A DNA stretch of 25,978 nucleotides from Basidiobolus meristosporus CBS 931.73 (GCA_002104905.1 MCFE01000922.1:1-25978), one strand, 5' to 3'; numbered from the stretch's first letter, positions 1 through 9,652 are shown. A program made the numbers and translations. The notes: generated by a model from the sequence alone, not told the origin.

Positions 1-999
1 ATTACTTCTACAAGTAGAGGTATTTCAGCTATATCTTTCATATTTGGTATTTAAGGCAAAGCTAGGCAAGGCTGGATTCCAGGCAAGTCTATTTTTTCAA
101 GACCTGTGGTTATTAGACTGAGGAACTTATAAGGGGTAATAGGACTATTCAGACTTTTGGCAGTCCCATTGCTAGAAGGTAATGTAAAGTTCAACTGTTG
201 CTGCAATGTGGTGCAAGAATCTAGAGGCTATTGGGTGTGAATTGGAGAGCCAGCAGAGCTGCATGATATTCATTTGCTGCTTCATCAAGGTTGAGTAAGG
301 TACTTATACTTTTGGGAGAACTTTGTAGAGCTAATAGTAAGAATTCTGCGCATATGGTCTCTGTAAGCTACATGCAAAGTGTGGGAGCTTCTTGACAAGT
401 TGTGTATTATTGATTACTTCAACACCTTTGCAAACTCTATGAATCAGCTAATAGGTTGTGCACCCAGTCATCAAATCAAGTATAGTAGAGTCTTTTGCCA
501 TATACATGGTTTAGGTGTAGACTAAGCATTTACAATATGGAAATGAGGCAGAGTAAGTGTTCCAAGGCAAAGATGTCAATGGCAGGGTACCCCAACAATG
601 TTATAGTAATGGACCAGGCAGCACAAATACACAAGCAGGTTATGAGTTAGTGGCTATGGCTTATAATATCAAGCTACAGTATATGCAATATAGGCTGTCA
701 TATTGTACTCCTTTGTATTTAGCAATGATACAGAGTGTTATATAATCTGTCAACAGGTGATCTAAGTCTTGGAAGGAAGTTATTTAAGCTTTTGGCTTGG
801 AGGATGATACTTGCACAAAACTAAGGACCAAGATGTGGCATGAATATGCTTTCATCACTGAAATTCTCTATCCATACACTTTCCTGTGGGTTGACACCCT
901 ACAGAAGGAGCCAAGCAGTGGCCAGCAGAACACCAAGTTTCCATAGACTTACAACACTAAATATTCTGGGTTCTAGCAATTTGCAGACAAAAAATATCT
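1..999. other. AT-rich stretch without a recognisable gene
   Basis: No convincing coding region, RNA gene or terminal repeat could be recognised. Stops are frequent in all frames and the only open frame (557-745, 62 codons) resembles nothing I know. Because a plus-strand copia reverse-transcriptase relic begins right after it, this may be the decayed upstream part (Gag/integrase) of the same old element, but I could not identify any domain motif that proves it. Confidence 0.4.
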
Positions 1000-1680
1000 A
1001 TGTTCCGTAAGTTTTGGAGATGTGCAGAAGACTCTGAAACTGTGATTGAGCCTGAATTAGTGCCCTGGAATATCCCAGAAGTGATCACATCAGTATTTCA
1101 AGGCAAGAAACCCAACCAGACCAGATATAGACCAAATTACTATATAAATGAGGGTAAAAACTTAGCCTCTACTTATTCAGTCCATATCAATGAGCCCCAG
1201 ACTATAAAAGAGGCCCAAAATAGCACCCAGACAAGGATTTGGAGATCTGCAATGACTGGGCAGTATCAGATCCTGATGGAAACTCATACTTGGCACTTTG
1301 TCAAATTTCCAATCAACCAAAATTTGTTGATGCAGTTGAGTCTTTGAGACCAAATTCAGTACTATGGTACTATTGAGAGATACAAAGCAAGACTTGGGGC
1401 CAAATGATACTCTCAAATAAATGGACTAGACTATACTGAGACTTTTACACTTGTAGCCAAGTTTAATCCCATCAGACTAATAGTGACTATTGTGGCCAAA
1501 TAGAAGTTTGTTACCCATTGTATGGGTATAAAAACTACATTCTTGAATGAGGAACTTAATGTGAGCATATACATGCACCAGCCTGATGGGTTTGCTGACT
1601 AAGAAATCCCCTGTTTGGTCTACAAGCCTGAAAAACTTGGGCCAAGTCAAGGTATTGTCATTTACACCTGATCCAGATTA
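1000..1680 (+). pseudogene. Degenerate Ty1/copia reverse-transcriptase fragment
   Basis: Translation shows the start of a copia-type RT: EPQTIKEAQNS, then WRSAMTGQYQILMETHTWHF, then after a frame change ERYKARLGAK, INGLDYTETF, LVAKFNPIRLI, MGIKTTFLNEEL and IYMHQPDGFAD. These correspond in order to the conserved RT N-terminus of Pseudoviridae polyproteins. The catalytic aspartate of the block normally read as V/M-D-I-K-T-A-F-L is a glycine here (MGIKT). The reading frame has a shift near 1345 and three in-frame stops (about 1408, 1501 and 1600), two of which look like C-to-T changes of Gln codons. The fragment is dead. It is on the opposite strand from the element at 2305-6637, so it is a separate insertion. 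Confidence 0.75.
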
Positions 1681-1689
1681 TTTATATTT

Positions 1690-2304
1690 CCTGGCACTGG
1701 GGCCCATACAACATGGCCAAAAAAAGCTTTTGGTCAACTCAGAGCTGTAGTGGCCTGCTCCCACTTGACCCACATTTGCCTAGTGATTCAGATCCACAAA
1801 AATGATCTAGAATAATCATTTTTGACTTCCTTAAGTTGCAACAGCTTTCTTGGGATGGATTACTTTAAATATAGTAGACTCAAAGTTCAATTGCTTCTAG
1901 ATTTACCCAGTGTGGTATCAGACAATACCATAGGTCTTTTGATAGCAATTCTTAGAGTGCTACTATTGCTCTGGACTAATAGAAATGTTTTTACCTTATC
2001 AGAATACACTTGAAGAACAGAGATTGGCACTTTTCCACCTGTTAGACTCACCTCAAAAAGGGCTTTGATTATCCATATTCTAAGCTTTGAGTGCTCAAGC
2101 ATCAAGGTGTTTCTTTCATGCATGGTGTTTTCAAGCTGTTGAGTCAGTTCTTCCTGATTTCTTTAGGCCTTTTCCAGCATGGAAAGATATGGATTGCCTA
2201 TTACTGAGGACATCTTTTAAAGCAGTTGAACATAATGGAATTCAATAAAAAAACATGCTGTATTCAAGAGAAAAGTGTAATAAAGCTCTTGAATGAGTTA
2301 ACTG
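1690..2304. other. Unassigned, probably decayed transposon tail
   Basis: This stretch follows the RT relic and may hold its downstream remains, but I recognise no RNase H motif and no LTR. The open frames present (for example 1822-2013 and 1887-2123) overlap on both strands and look like chance. It ends at the AACTG target site of the neighbouring copia element. Confidence 0.35.
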
Positions 2305-2653
2305 TGTTGTAAGAGTCTTGGAGATATTGGAAGTGATTGGGAGAACAAGTAGATTATGTAGTTTTCACTTAATGATTTATTGAATGTAAAAGTAGTATTT
2401 ATACTTTTACCTAGTCTTGGCATTACAAGCAAGTAGAGTAGGTTAAGGAAGGTCCCAAGAGCATGTGTGCAAAGTTTGGGGCTGTTTGGACAACTTTGAG
2501 AATTTTCATGTTCTGGGTACCTGGTATTTTGGTGAAAATATTCTAAGTAAATCCCAACAAGGAATTTGGTCAGTATTCTCTAGGATTTGAGGGTAATGAT
2601 CTAAGTGACTAAGTTAGGTGAATATTTAGGTGGAATTACAAATTTTTACAACA
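2305..2653 (-). repeat. 3' LTR of the copia element
   Basis: 349 bp, beginning TGTTGTAAGAGTC and ending TTTTTACAACA on the plus strand, with the terminal TG..CA inverted ends of an LTR. It is the downstream LTR because it lies after the RNase H stop codon and a purine-rich tract in the minus-strand reading direction. It carries more private changes relative to the other full-length copies than the partner LTR at 6290-6637, most of them G/A differences. Confidence 0.93.
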
Positions 2654-2665
2654 CTCCCACTCAGC
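2654..2665 (-). other. Polypurine tract
   Basis: On the minus strand GCTGAGTGGGAG abuts the 3' LTR. Position and purine content fit the plus-strand DNA primer of LTR retrotransposons. It overlaps the TAG stop of the RNase H frame (2665-2667) by its first base, so Pol ends essentially at the tract. Confidence 0.7.
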
Positions 2666-3147
2666 TAAATGTTCATACTGACTAGTCCTAATTTTGACCT
2701 CAGACATTCAAACTTGTCTCTAGCTAATGGTTTGGTAAATATGTCTGCAATCATTTCATCTGTAAGAAAGTAAACTAAGCTAACTAAGCTATTCTCTATA
2801 GCTTCATGTGTGAAATTATGTCTAATATCTATGTGCTTGGTTCTAGCATAAAAAGTTGGATTTCTACCTAATTGTATACATCCTTGATTATCTTGAAATA
2901 AAGTGATAGGCGTTTTTTGACATAGGCCTAAATCTGTAAACAGCTTTCTTAACCACATTGCTTCATTTGTAGCTTCACAGGCTGCCATATACTCTGCCTC
3001 TGTGGTGGAAAGTGCTATGGTTGGTTGCTTTCTTGAATACCATGAAATTGCTCCTTTACAGCAAGCATAGATGTATCCCGTGGTGGATCTTCTCTCTTGC
3101 AAATCTTGTCCCCAATCAGCATCAGAGTACCCCACAACATCCCAAAT
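2665..3147 (-). pseudogene. Copia RNase H domain
   Basis: The translation begins at VVGYSDADWGQD and continues through GAISWYSRKQPTIALSTTEA, LFQDNQGCIQLG, TKHIDIRHNF and ADIFTKPLARDKF. These are the RNase H blocks of copia polyproteins, including the acidic residues in YSDAD, TEAEY and FQDNQ. The frame is open to its TAG stop. Just upstream it joins integrase sequence in another frame, with the whole reverse-transcriptase region missing, so this domain could not be made as part of a functional Pol. Confidence 0.88.
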
Positions 3148-3483
3148 ATTCTTAGATGTTCTGCACTTGGTCTGTAGCCATACAGTGCTTCAAATGGAGT
3201 AGAATCACAAAGTATTCTGTTATAACTCCTATTTTTAAGGTATACAGCAGTGGCAACTGATTCCGCCCAAAAATCATAGGATAATTTTTGATCATGGATC
3301 ATAGATCTTGCCATATCAATTATTGATCTGTTAGCTTGTTCTGCTACTCCATTTTGCTGTGGGGAGTATGGTACAGTAGTCTCTTGCCTTATCCCATGAA
3401 TTTTGCAGAAGTGGATGAAGAGTTTTGAGGTATATTCTCCACCATTGTCAGAGCGTATTTTCTTGATTTTTTCACCAGTTTCT
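3148..3483 (-). pseudogene. Copia integrase, distal part
   Basis: Minus-strand translation gives EKIKKIRSDNGGEYTSK, VPYSPQQNGVAEQANRS, FWAESVATAVYLKNRS and TPFEALYGYRP, ending at HLRIFG. This holds the second Asp (SDNGGEY) and the Glu (NGVAEQ) of the DDE catalytic triad and the copia integrase C-terminal motif. It is cut from the proximal half by the inserted element at 3484-4654. At its other end the expected linker and RT are absent: HLRIFG is fused directly, out of frame, to the RNase H block. Confidence 0.87.
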
Positions 3484-4654
3484 GTTGTGTTGCATTATGA
3501 TTAGTTTGGGGCTTGTTCTACAATGTAGAGGCTAATCAACAATATACAACAACTTCCAGTATGCTAATACTGAAATAGTTTATTGGGAGTTTAATATACC
3601 AATAGAAGATATAACTTTCACTAATTTCCTCAATCTTAGGCTCAAAATATACTGTAGGCAGTGTTTATCACTTCTACAGCAGTGTTCTGACCTTCTGTCA
3701 ACTAATGGGCTTATTCACTTTTATAGTAACTTTTCCTTATTTGGAAGTAATTTTCCTTTCTGAGCAAATATTTCCTAATATGGAAATTAGGAACTCCCCT
3801 TTAACCTAAAGGGGTGTGTTGTAGAAGTCTCTAAAGGGGTGTCTTTAGAGTAAAGGGGCTTCTTGTAGTGGTCTCTGAAGTGGACTTTACACTAAAGGGG
3901 TGCCTAAGGGGGCTTCTTTAGAGTAAAGGGGTTTCTTAAAGGGGTCTCTAAAGGGGTCTTTAGACTAAAGGGGTGTCTAAAGGGGTGTCTTTAGAGTAAA
4001 GGGGTTTCTTAGAGGGGACTTTTCCGACAGAAAAGTGGTAGTTTCTTGTAGAACTTAGATTGGATTCTTGTGAGCTTTGCAGTCTCTTTACTGATGTAGT
4101 ACCAATCAAAGTCAGAATACTCAACAGTGCAAGTGATGCAGGGGAAGTCTTATAACCTTTAAACTTGTAATTGTAGTGTGGAGATTCTGGAAAGAGAGGC
4201 TCTCTCTTTATTTTTCAGCTGGGGAAGTCATATATATGAAAATTTTGAAGGATCAAAGTTTTTGGGCAATTGCGCAAGCAATACACATGATACAAAGCTA
4301 AAATTTTGCAGTGGCACAGATCGGACATAGGCGCAGCACCTGTGAAAATTTCACATGATGTGATTGGCTGGTTCAAAAGTTAAACACAATAAGGTATAGT
4401 ATATATAATACTTGGACTCTTTTGGTCATAACTCCTTAAGTACTGCTTTAAATGAGCTGTAATTTGAAACATGTGTTGGCTACTATGTGTTCTGTATGAC
4501 ATAATATTCTTGAGTGAATTGCTTGTCAGGGTCTGGAGCATTTGTTCATCAAAGTTGGAAATTCTTGATCTTTCACTTGTGTGTTAAAATAGCAAAAAGC
4601 AAAATAAAGAAATGAGTGCAATATTGGTTTAGAGATATTGTAGTAATGGAATAC
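3484..4654 (-). mobile_element. 1171-bp unclassified insertion in the copia integrase
   Basis: The integrase reading frame is broken by 1171 bp of unrelated sequence bordered by a 14-bp direct duplication, TTTCACCAGTTTCT (3470-3483 and 4655-4668). No LTR, terminal inverted repeat or coding capacity is visible. Read on the minus strand, its last ~55 bases form a compound hairpin (TGATTAG...CTAATCA around CTACA/TGTAG, 3497-3537) followed by the short tail GCAACACAAC. A target duplication of this length and a stem-loop plus short tail at one end would suit target-primed (LINE/SINE-type) insertion, hence the minus orientation, which is inference. The middle holds the TAAAGGGG repeat array. I cannot assign it to a known family. 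Confidence 0.8.
3796..4018 (+). repeat. Irregular TAAAGGGG repeat array
   Basis: About ten exact copies of TAAAGGGG plus variants (TAAGGGGG, AGAGGGG), spaced roughly 12-40 bp and usually embedded in GTCTTTAGAGTAAAGGGG-like units. The array begins with a perfect hairpin, CCCCTTTA-ACC-TAAAGGGG (3796-3814). Several units form internal palindromes such as CTCTAAAG...CTTTAGAG. The G4 runs are close enough that a G-quadruplex on the plus strand is possible. Confidence 0.85.
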
Positions 4655-5600
4655 TTTCACCAGTTTCTCTCTCCACCATGGCTTTAAACTCCCTGAGCTT
4701 AGACAGAGCTTCTTCCTTTCTCTCCATGAAGTAGACCCATGTGTATCTTGTATAATCATCAATAAAAGTGATTGAATACTTCATCCCGCCTAAGGATAAA
4801 TTTTGCATAGGTCCACACAGATCTGAGTGAATTAGATCTAATTTTTTCGTAGTTTTGATTAACCCAGAGCTCTTGAACCGTTGTCTGGCTTGTTTCCCAT
4901 ATATGCAGGCTTCACAGTGCTCCAAATTAGCTGGGGTATCAATTTTCACTCCAGAAATTAGCTGATCTTTGATCATTTTGCGCAAATAATCAAAATTGAT
5001 GTGTCCATATCTCCTATGCCAAAGCATTGGTGTTTCTTCATTTAAGTTACTTATATTAGCTTCCAAATATGATGGAATATAAGTCAACTTGTATAGATTC
5101 TGATCTCTGATGCCCAAAGCAATATGGGCACCATTTTGATCAGTGATTCTGCATCCAGAATTATCCAAACTGAACCTGAGTCCTTCTGCTGTGGCCTTGC
5201 TTACAGAGAGTAGGTTCTTGGCTATTTCTGGTACATAGGGTACTTCTTTAAAGGTCCGTGAATAGCTTCCTTCACTGCTTCTTAGGTTTACTTGGATAGT
5301 TCCTTCTCCCACTGCATCAAGTGTTCTATTGTCACCCATGAAAACCTTCTTAATTGGAATTTCTTGATAGTGGGTAAAAAGTTCTTTTTGGTGTGTAAAG
5401 TGTTGAGAAGCTCCAGAGTCAATATACCACGTCTGAGAATCCTTGTTTGTGGTCATATTTAGTGCAGATATGAATAGTCTATCTTCAGTTGTTGCAGCAT
5501 TTCCATATTCAGGCTTCATTTGCTGATAATCTCTCTTTTTGAGACACCGGTCTGATGTGTGTCCTTTCCTTTTGCAGTAGTTGCAAAATAGATTGCTGTT
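4655..5600 (-). pseudogene. Copia zinc knuckle, protease and proximal integrase
   Basis: A continuous minus-strand frame starts with a CCHC zinc knuckle (CNYCKRKGHTSDRC, about 5541-5582). It runs into the aspartic protease active site WYIDSGASQHFT and then integrase: HRRYGH and CEAC of the zinc-binding HHCC region, and HSDLCGP with the first catalytic Asp. It continues to AMVERETGE, where the nested insertion interrupts it. The frame is open throughout this segment. Upstream it is separated from Gag by a one-base frame change near 5600. Confidence 0.9.
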
Positions 5601-6258
5601 GCCTTTTTAGGGGCTTGGGTACCTCCTTTGTTGGTTATCATTGCTTATTAAAGCATTTTCTTCTTCATTCTTATTAGTGCTTGATTTTCTTAATTCTTCA
5701 TCCAGGAGCCTTCCATATACATAATTTAAGGTCAAATCTTCAGTTCTGGACTCTAGGGCTGATACAAGGTCCTGCAACTTGTCTGTCAGGCTTTTCAGCA
5801 TGGTAACTATCACATCCTCATCAGTAGTTGGTATGCCACAGATTCCATCTCATCTACCAGCAGGGTAATTCTGTTAATTAGATTTTCATTTCTTCTCCTG
5901 GCAGCATCTTTGTAGTAAAGAATTTTTGTCTCAGATACATTCTCTTGGCAGCTGAACATGACTGGTAGGTGTCTTCTAATGCCTTCCAGGCATTCTTTGC
6001 TGTTTTTGCTCTTGAGCATTGAATTAGCAATTTGTCCTTGACATTAAGGCAAATGCAGTTAAAGGCACTTTGTTCTTTCTTCTGGTACTTTAAGGCTTCC
6101 TCTCCCACATTTTTAGGAGGGCATTCTTCTCCCATGACAATATCCCAAAGCCCTCTTTCTTGTAGCAGCATCTTCATCTTCACCTTCCACACTTGGTAGT
6201 TAGATCCATCCAACTTTTCAGCAGAGGGAAAAATTCCAGTAATAGCAGTAGTAGACAT
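5601..6258 (-). pseudogene. Copia Gag, frameshifted
   Basis: The likely Gag start is the ATG at 6258, 32 bases after the LTR. The translation has the copia Gag blocks KLDGSNYQVWKVKMKMLLQ, AKNAWKALEDTYQS and KRMYLRQKFFTTKM in one frame, INRITLLVDEMES in a second, and DEDVIVTMLKSLTDK plus DLVSALESR in a third. At least two frameshifts therefore break a once continuous protein. A longer open frame that starts at 6477 lies within the LTR and is not the gene start. Confidence 0.87.
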
Positions 6259-6277
6259 TGCAGAGAGTGACAGCTTG

Positions 6278-6289
6278 GGGCTCATAACC
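6278..6289 (-). promoter_or_regulatory. Primer-binding site for a half-tRNA-iMet
   Basis: On the minus strand GGTTATGAGCCC follows the 5' LTR directly. It is the complement of GGGCTCATAACC, which is the anticodon arm of fungal initiator tRNA-Met (anticodon CAT in the middle), not of the tRNA 3' end. Copia-type elements such as Drosophila copia prime from a 5' half of initiator tRNA cut in the anticodon loop, and this site has the same arrangement. Confidence 0.85.
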
Positions 6290-6637
6290 TGTTGTAAGAG
6301 TCTTGGAGATATTGGAAGTGATTGGGAGTACAAGTAGATTATGTGGTTTTCACTTAATGATTTATTGAATGTAAAAGTAGTATTTATACTTTTACCTGGT
6401 CTTGGCATTACAAACACGTAGAATAGGTTAAGAAAGGTCCCAAGAACATGTGTGCAAGTTTGGGGCTGTTTGGACAACTTTGAGAATTTTCATGTTCTGG
6501 GTAACTGGTATTTTGGTGAAAATATTCTAAGTAAATCCCAACAAGGAATTTGGTCAGTATTCTCTAGGATTTGAGGGTAATGATCTAAGTGACTAAGTTA
6601 GGTGAATATTTAGGTGGAATTACAAATTTTTACAACA
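6290..6637 (-). repeat. 5' LTR of the copia element
   Basis: 348 bp with TG..CA ends, next to the primer-binding site. In the element's sense it contains TATAAATA (6381-6388) as a likely promoter TATA box and AATAAA (6361-6366) shortly after it as a likely polyadenylation signal, which defines the usual U3-R-U5 order. Its outer flank is the AACTG target duplication. Confidence 0.93.
6381..6388 (-). promoter_or_regulatory. TATA box of the LTR
   Basis: Minus-strand TATAAATA within the 5' LTR. The same motif is kept in most of the solo LTR copies in this window, next to AATAAATCATT, which suggests it was the family's working promoter. Confidence 0.55.
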
Positions 6638-7297
6638 AACTGAACCTAAGTGACAACTAAGTGCAGAATCTTAGAATTGTCAAGAGTGACAAGAATATTT
6701 GCAGAGATTCTGGTCTAATATTGGCTTTGTATATGGCTGGGTTTGGTTATACAGGTAACAGAGTTGGTTTGCCATGCAGACTAGGCTTGGTGCTCTAGGG
6801 AGTTTTAGATATGCTAGGGTTGGGTAGAACTAGAACAGAATTGTCAAATTCTTAATTTTGTTGAGACACCCACTAAGCCAAAAGGCTCAGTAAACTTCAT
6901 TTATATTTTTCCTATCAAGTTGAACTAGTAAGCACCAAGAGACTGGATTAATTGAAATCAGTTTTGGGGTTGATAGGTGCATAAGATATGTGAAAATTGC
7001 ATCATCAATCAGCTGATGTCTGGGCAACTGCTAAGTGGTTATATAGATCTCAGATGACTCATCACCTGGAAAGGCCTAGCAGATTGGTTGAGGTTGTAAT
7101 GACCACATGAAAACTGATCCAGTACAATGGCTAAATTAGACTCTGAGAAGTGATAAAATGAACTATAACTGGGATCAGCTATTTATGGGCTGGGGAAAGT
7201 TAGTTAGGATCCTAGATTTCCTAATGGAGTAAAATTGGCTAAGCTTGAGTGTTGAAGCATAACAGTATGTGTAAGATTTACCACAATATGCATGAGG
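6638..7297. other. No gene seen
   Basis: AT-rich sequence between the copia element and a solo LTR. It starts with the right-hand AACTG target duplication. No open frame of note, no repeat that I could align with the copia family, and no RNA motif. Confidence 0.5.
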
Positions 7298-7647
7298 TGT
7301 TGTAATAATTTGCAATTCCACCTAGATATTCACCTAGCTTAGTCACTAAGATCATTACCTTCAAGTTCAAGAGTGTACTGACCAAATTCCTTGTTTGGAT
7401 TAACTTTCAATATTATCACCAAAATATCAGGCACCCAGAACATTGAAATTCTCAAGGTTGTCCAAATAGCCCCAAACTTTGGACACATGTTCTTGAGCCC
7501 TTCCTAAACCTATTATTCATGTTTTTTTATGTCAAGACCATGTAAATGTATAAATACTACTTTTACATTCAATAAATCATTTAGTGACAACCACACAAAA
7601 TACTGGTTCTCCCAATCACTTCCAATATCTCCAAGACTCTTAAAACA
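7298..7647 (+). repeat. Solo copia LTR
   Basis: 350 bp, orientation opposite to the full element. It starts TGTTGTAATAATTTGC and ends GACTCTTAAAACA, with the family's TATAAATA and AATAAATCATT inside. Flanks TGAGG (7293-7297) and AGAGG (7648-7652) agree at four of five bases, fitting a decayed target duplication and formation by LTR-LTR recombination. Confidence 0.88.
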
Positions 7648-7922
7648 AGAGGATACTGGGCTGAACAGTCATCATATCAGATTTAGTGATAAACTACACA
7701 TTACTTCCACAATTACTCATGGCCAAAGTATGAAAGCAAAAAACTACTGGAATACAAGCAGAGCACTATAGATTACTAACCGCAAATCATTTGAGCTTTG
7801 AGTTTCATTTATCTGAGGGCTAATAATAAGTATACCTTTATGTATTATACTTTGCATGTATTGCTCAAACTGATCAGTTTTCACTGAAGCCACTTTTATA
7901 TTGAATGATTTTACTTACCTTA

Positions 7923-8267
7923 TGCTGTAAGAGTCATGGAGATACTGAAAGTGATTGGGAGAGCAAGTATTCTATGTGGCTTTCACAAATGACTTATTGA
8001 ATGTAAAAGTAGTATTTATCCTTTATGTAGTCTTGGCAGAACAAACAAATGAATATGTTTAAGAAGACCCCAAGAACATGTATGCAAAGTTTGGGGTTGC
8101 TTGGACAACTTATCAAATCTTTGCACTCTGAGTACCCAATGTTTTAGTGAAAATATTCTAAGTAAACCCTAAAAAGGAATTGATCAGTGTTCTCTATGAT
8201 TTTCAGGTAGTGATATAAGTGACTAAGTTAGGTAAGTATTTAGCTGGAAATACAAACTCTTACATCA
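7923..8267 (-). repeat. Solo copia LTR, diverged
   Basis: 345 bp beginning TGCTGTAAGAGTCATGGAG and ending CTCTTACATCA. It aligns along its whole length with the LTR at 6290-6637 but has many substitutions. Flanks CCTTA (7918-7922) and GCTTA (8268-8272) match at four of five positions, the expected remnant of a target duplication. Confidence 0.85.
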
Positions 8268-8749
8268 GCTTATTGCTGAAATATGTGTTATCTGTTAAAG
8301 GTTACTGTGTGAAGTAGCAAACAGCTAAATTTGTGATGACCCGCATCTTATTATGATATACTTATCTGTCCAAAGCCCTTAAGTTTGCACACCACCTCAT
8401 AGGCTATTTCTTGGGCTATTCTGTTCCGTAATCCTACAAAGCACCACCAATACCATAGATTCTCTACCAAGCTCAATTAAATAATAAATGGATATCATTA
8501 GGTGCTTCCAGTTTTCTGGGTCAGGCTTGGCTCTCCCAAGCATCTTCAGTCTATGTTTTGCTCACCAGGTCTCTATTGCCTCAACCTTGCCTAAAAGACT
8601 GATTGACTCAACCTGTTGATGTTGTGCCCAGTCAACTAATACCTAAGCCACCTATATAATATAACATTCTACCTGACCAATTGCTGAGTTACGTGTTACT
8701 TAGCTAAAATTCAGTGTATAAGATATTAGCTAATTGTCAAAATAGTAAA
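8268..8749. other. No gene seen
   Basis: Stretch between two LTR copies without a coding frame or structural RNA. A short run near 8384 (TTTGCACACCACCTCATAGG) faintly resembles the LTR core but is too weak to call. Confidence 0.45.
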
Positions 8750-8955
8750 TGTCTGAAAGTTGTCAGTATTTTCAAGCTTGTCCATAAGCCCCTAAACATT
8801 GCACACAGCTTCCTGGTACCTTCTTTAAGACACAAATATTGATAGTCATGCAACATTCCCTCCAAAATATAAGTACTTTACTTGAACTCAAGAGAATAGC
8901 AAGTGAATATCAAGCAATCTTCCAATTCTCCAGATCACTTCCAATACTCCGTAGA
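8750..8955 (+). repeat. Old LTR relic
   Basis: Partial similarity to the sense LTR: TTGTCCATAAGCCCCTAAAC, then GCACACAGCTTCCTGGTACC, an ATAAGTACTTTACTTGAA block, and TCCAGATCACTTCCAATACT near the end. The order and spacing follow the intact LTRs. Termini are blurred, so the limits are approximate. Confidence 0.6.
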
Positions 8956-9652
8956 ACCTGTTGACATTGTTATTAATGCTTATATATGATACAAGTAATT
9001 CACTACGTACTTTGATATTTGTCTGCAAATCAAGAATCATTTTATGGTGATAGGTTGGGATTACTTGCAATGATGGAGATACCCAAAATACAAGAGTTTT
9101 TGTGATTTACAAAAAAAATTAATTACATTTTACTACTCAATATCACCGCTTCATAATTTCTGGTATCCAATATAACTATATAACGCTTACATCATTACAA
9201 GCATTCATCAGTACCCAGTCCTGCAAATAAGCATGAAGCTGACAAAATGACAGGAACTTATCTGAGATTATGATCAGGCTCAGCCCTCTCAGCATTTATA
9301 ATACTCAACACACAGATTAATGACCAAAGTGTTGGAGGTTAACCTGATCAATGCACAAAATCTTTGGAAGACGCTCAATGTGGAAACAGCTTGGCCAATA
9401 CACTTGAGAAGTGAGCAAAACCTATGAAAGATCATCATTTTGTGAATAGCTTTTATATAGTAGACCCCCGCATGATTTCGGGATACAATTGAGATAAACA
9501 TACACAATTAGCGGGCAGCCTGTTGACATACATGAAAGAGCTTCCTTGTCGCTATTTTGGCCAAAAATCAGCAGAATTTGATACTCCAAACAATTTACAA
9601 GAGGAAGGCGGTATTTTATTTAACAAACAATTAATACAGTATCCAAAGCAGC
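8956..9652. other. No gene seen; likely 3' flank of the next gene
   Basis: Contains only short chance frames on the minus strand (8888-9070 and 9289-9507). The last part should include the 3' untranslated region of the minus-strand gene ending at 9653. No repeat or RNA gene recognised. Confidence 0.45.

Larger units (their letters stand above)
2305..6637 (-). mobile_element. Ty1/copia LTR retrotransposon with intact ends and defective interior
   Basis: Read on the minus strand, the order is 5' LTR (6290-6637), primer-binding site, Gag, zinc knuckle, protease, integrase, RNase H, polypurine tract and 3' LTR (2305-2653). Protease and integrase preceding RNase H is the copia order. The element is flanked by a perfect 5-bp duplication AACTG (2300-2304 and 6638-6642), so it is a single original insertion. 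It is not autonomous: Gag has at least two frameshifts, reverse transcriptase is missing at a junction near 3147, and a foreign 1171-bp element (3484-4654) interrupts integrase. By eye the two LTRs differ at about nine bases plus one single-base gap over ~349 bp, so the insertion is not recent. Confidence 0.93.

Noticed and set aside
3484-4654. Helitron as the identity of the nested insertion
   Set aside because: A 14-bp target duplication is present and the ends lack TC..CTRR, so Helitron-type insertion does not fit.
6259-6477. N-terminal extension of the copia Gag frame into the LTR
   Set aside because: The extra codons are LTR and primer-site sequence; the Gag start is the ATG at 6258.
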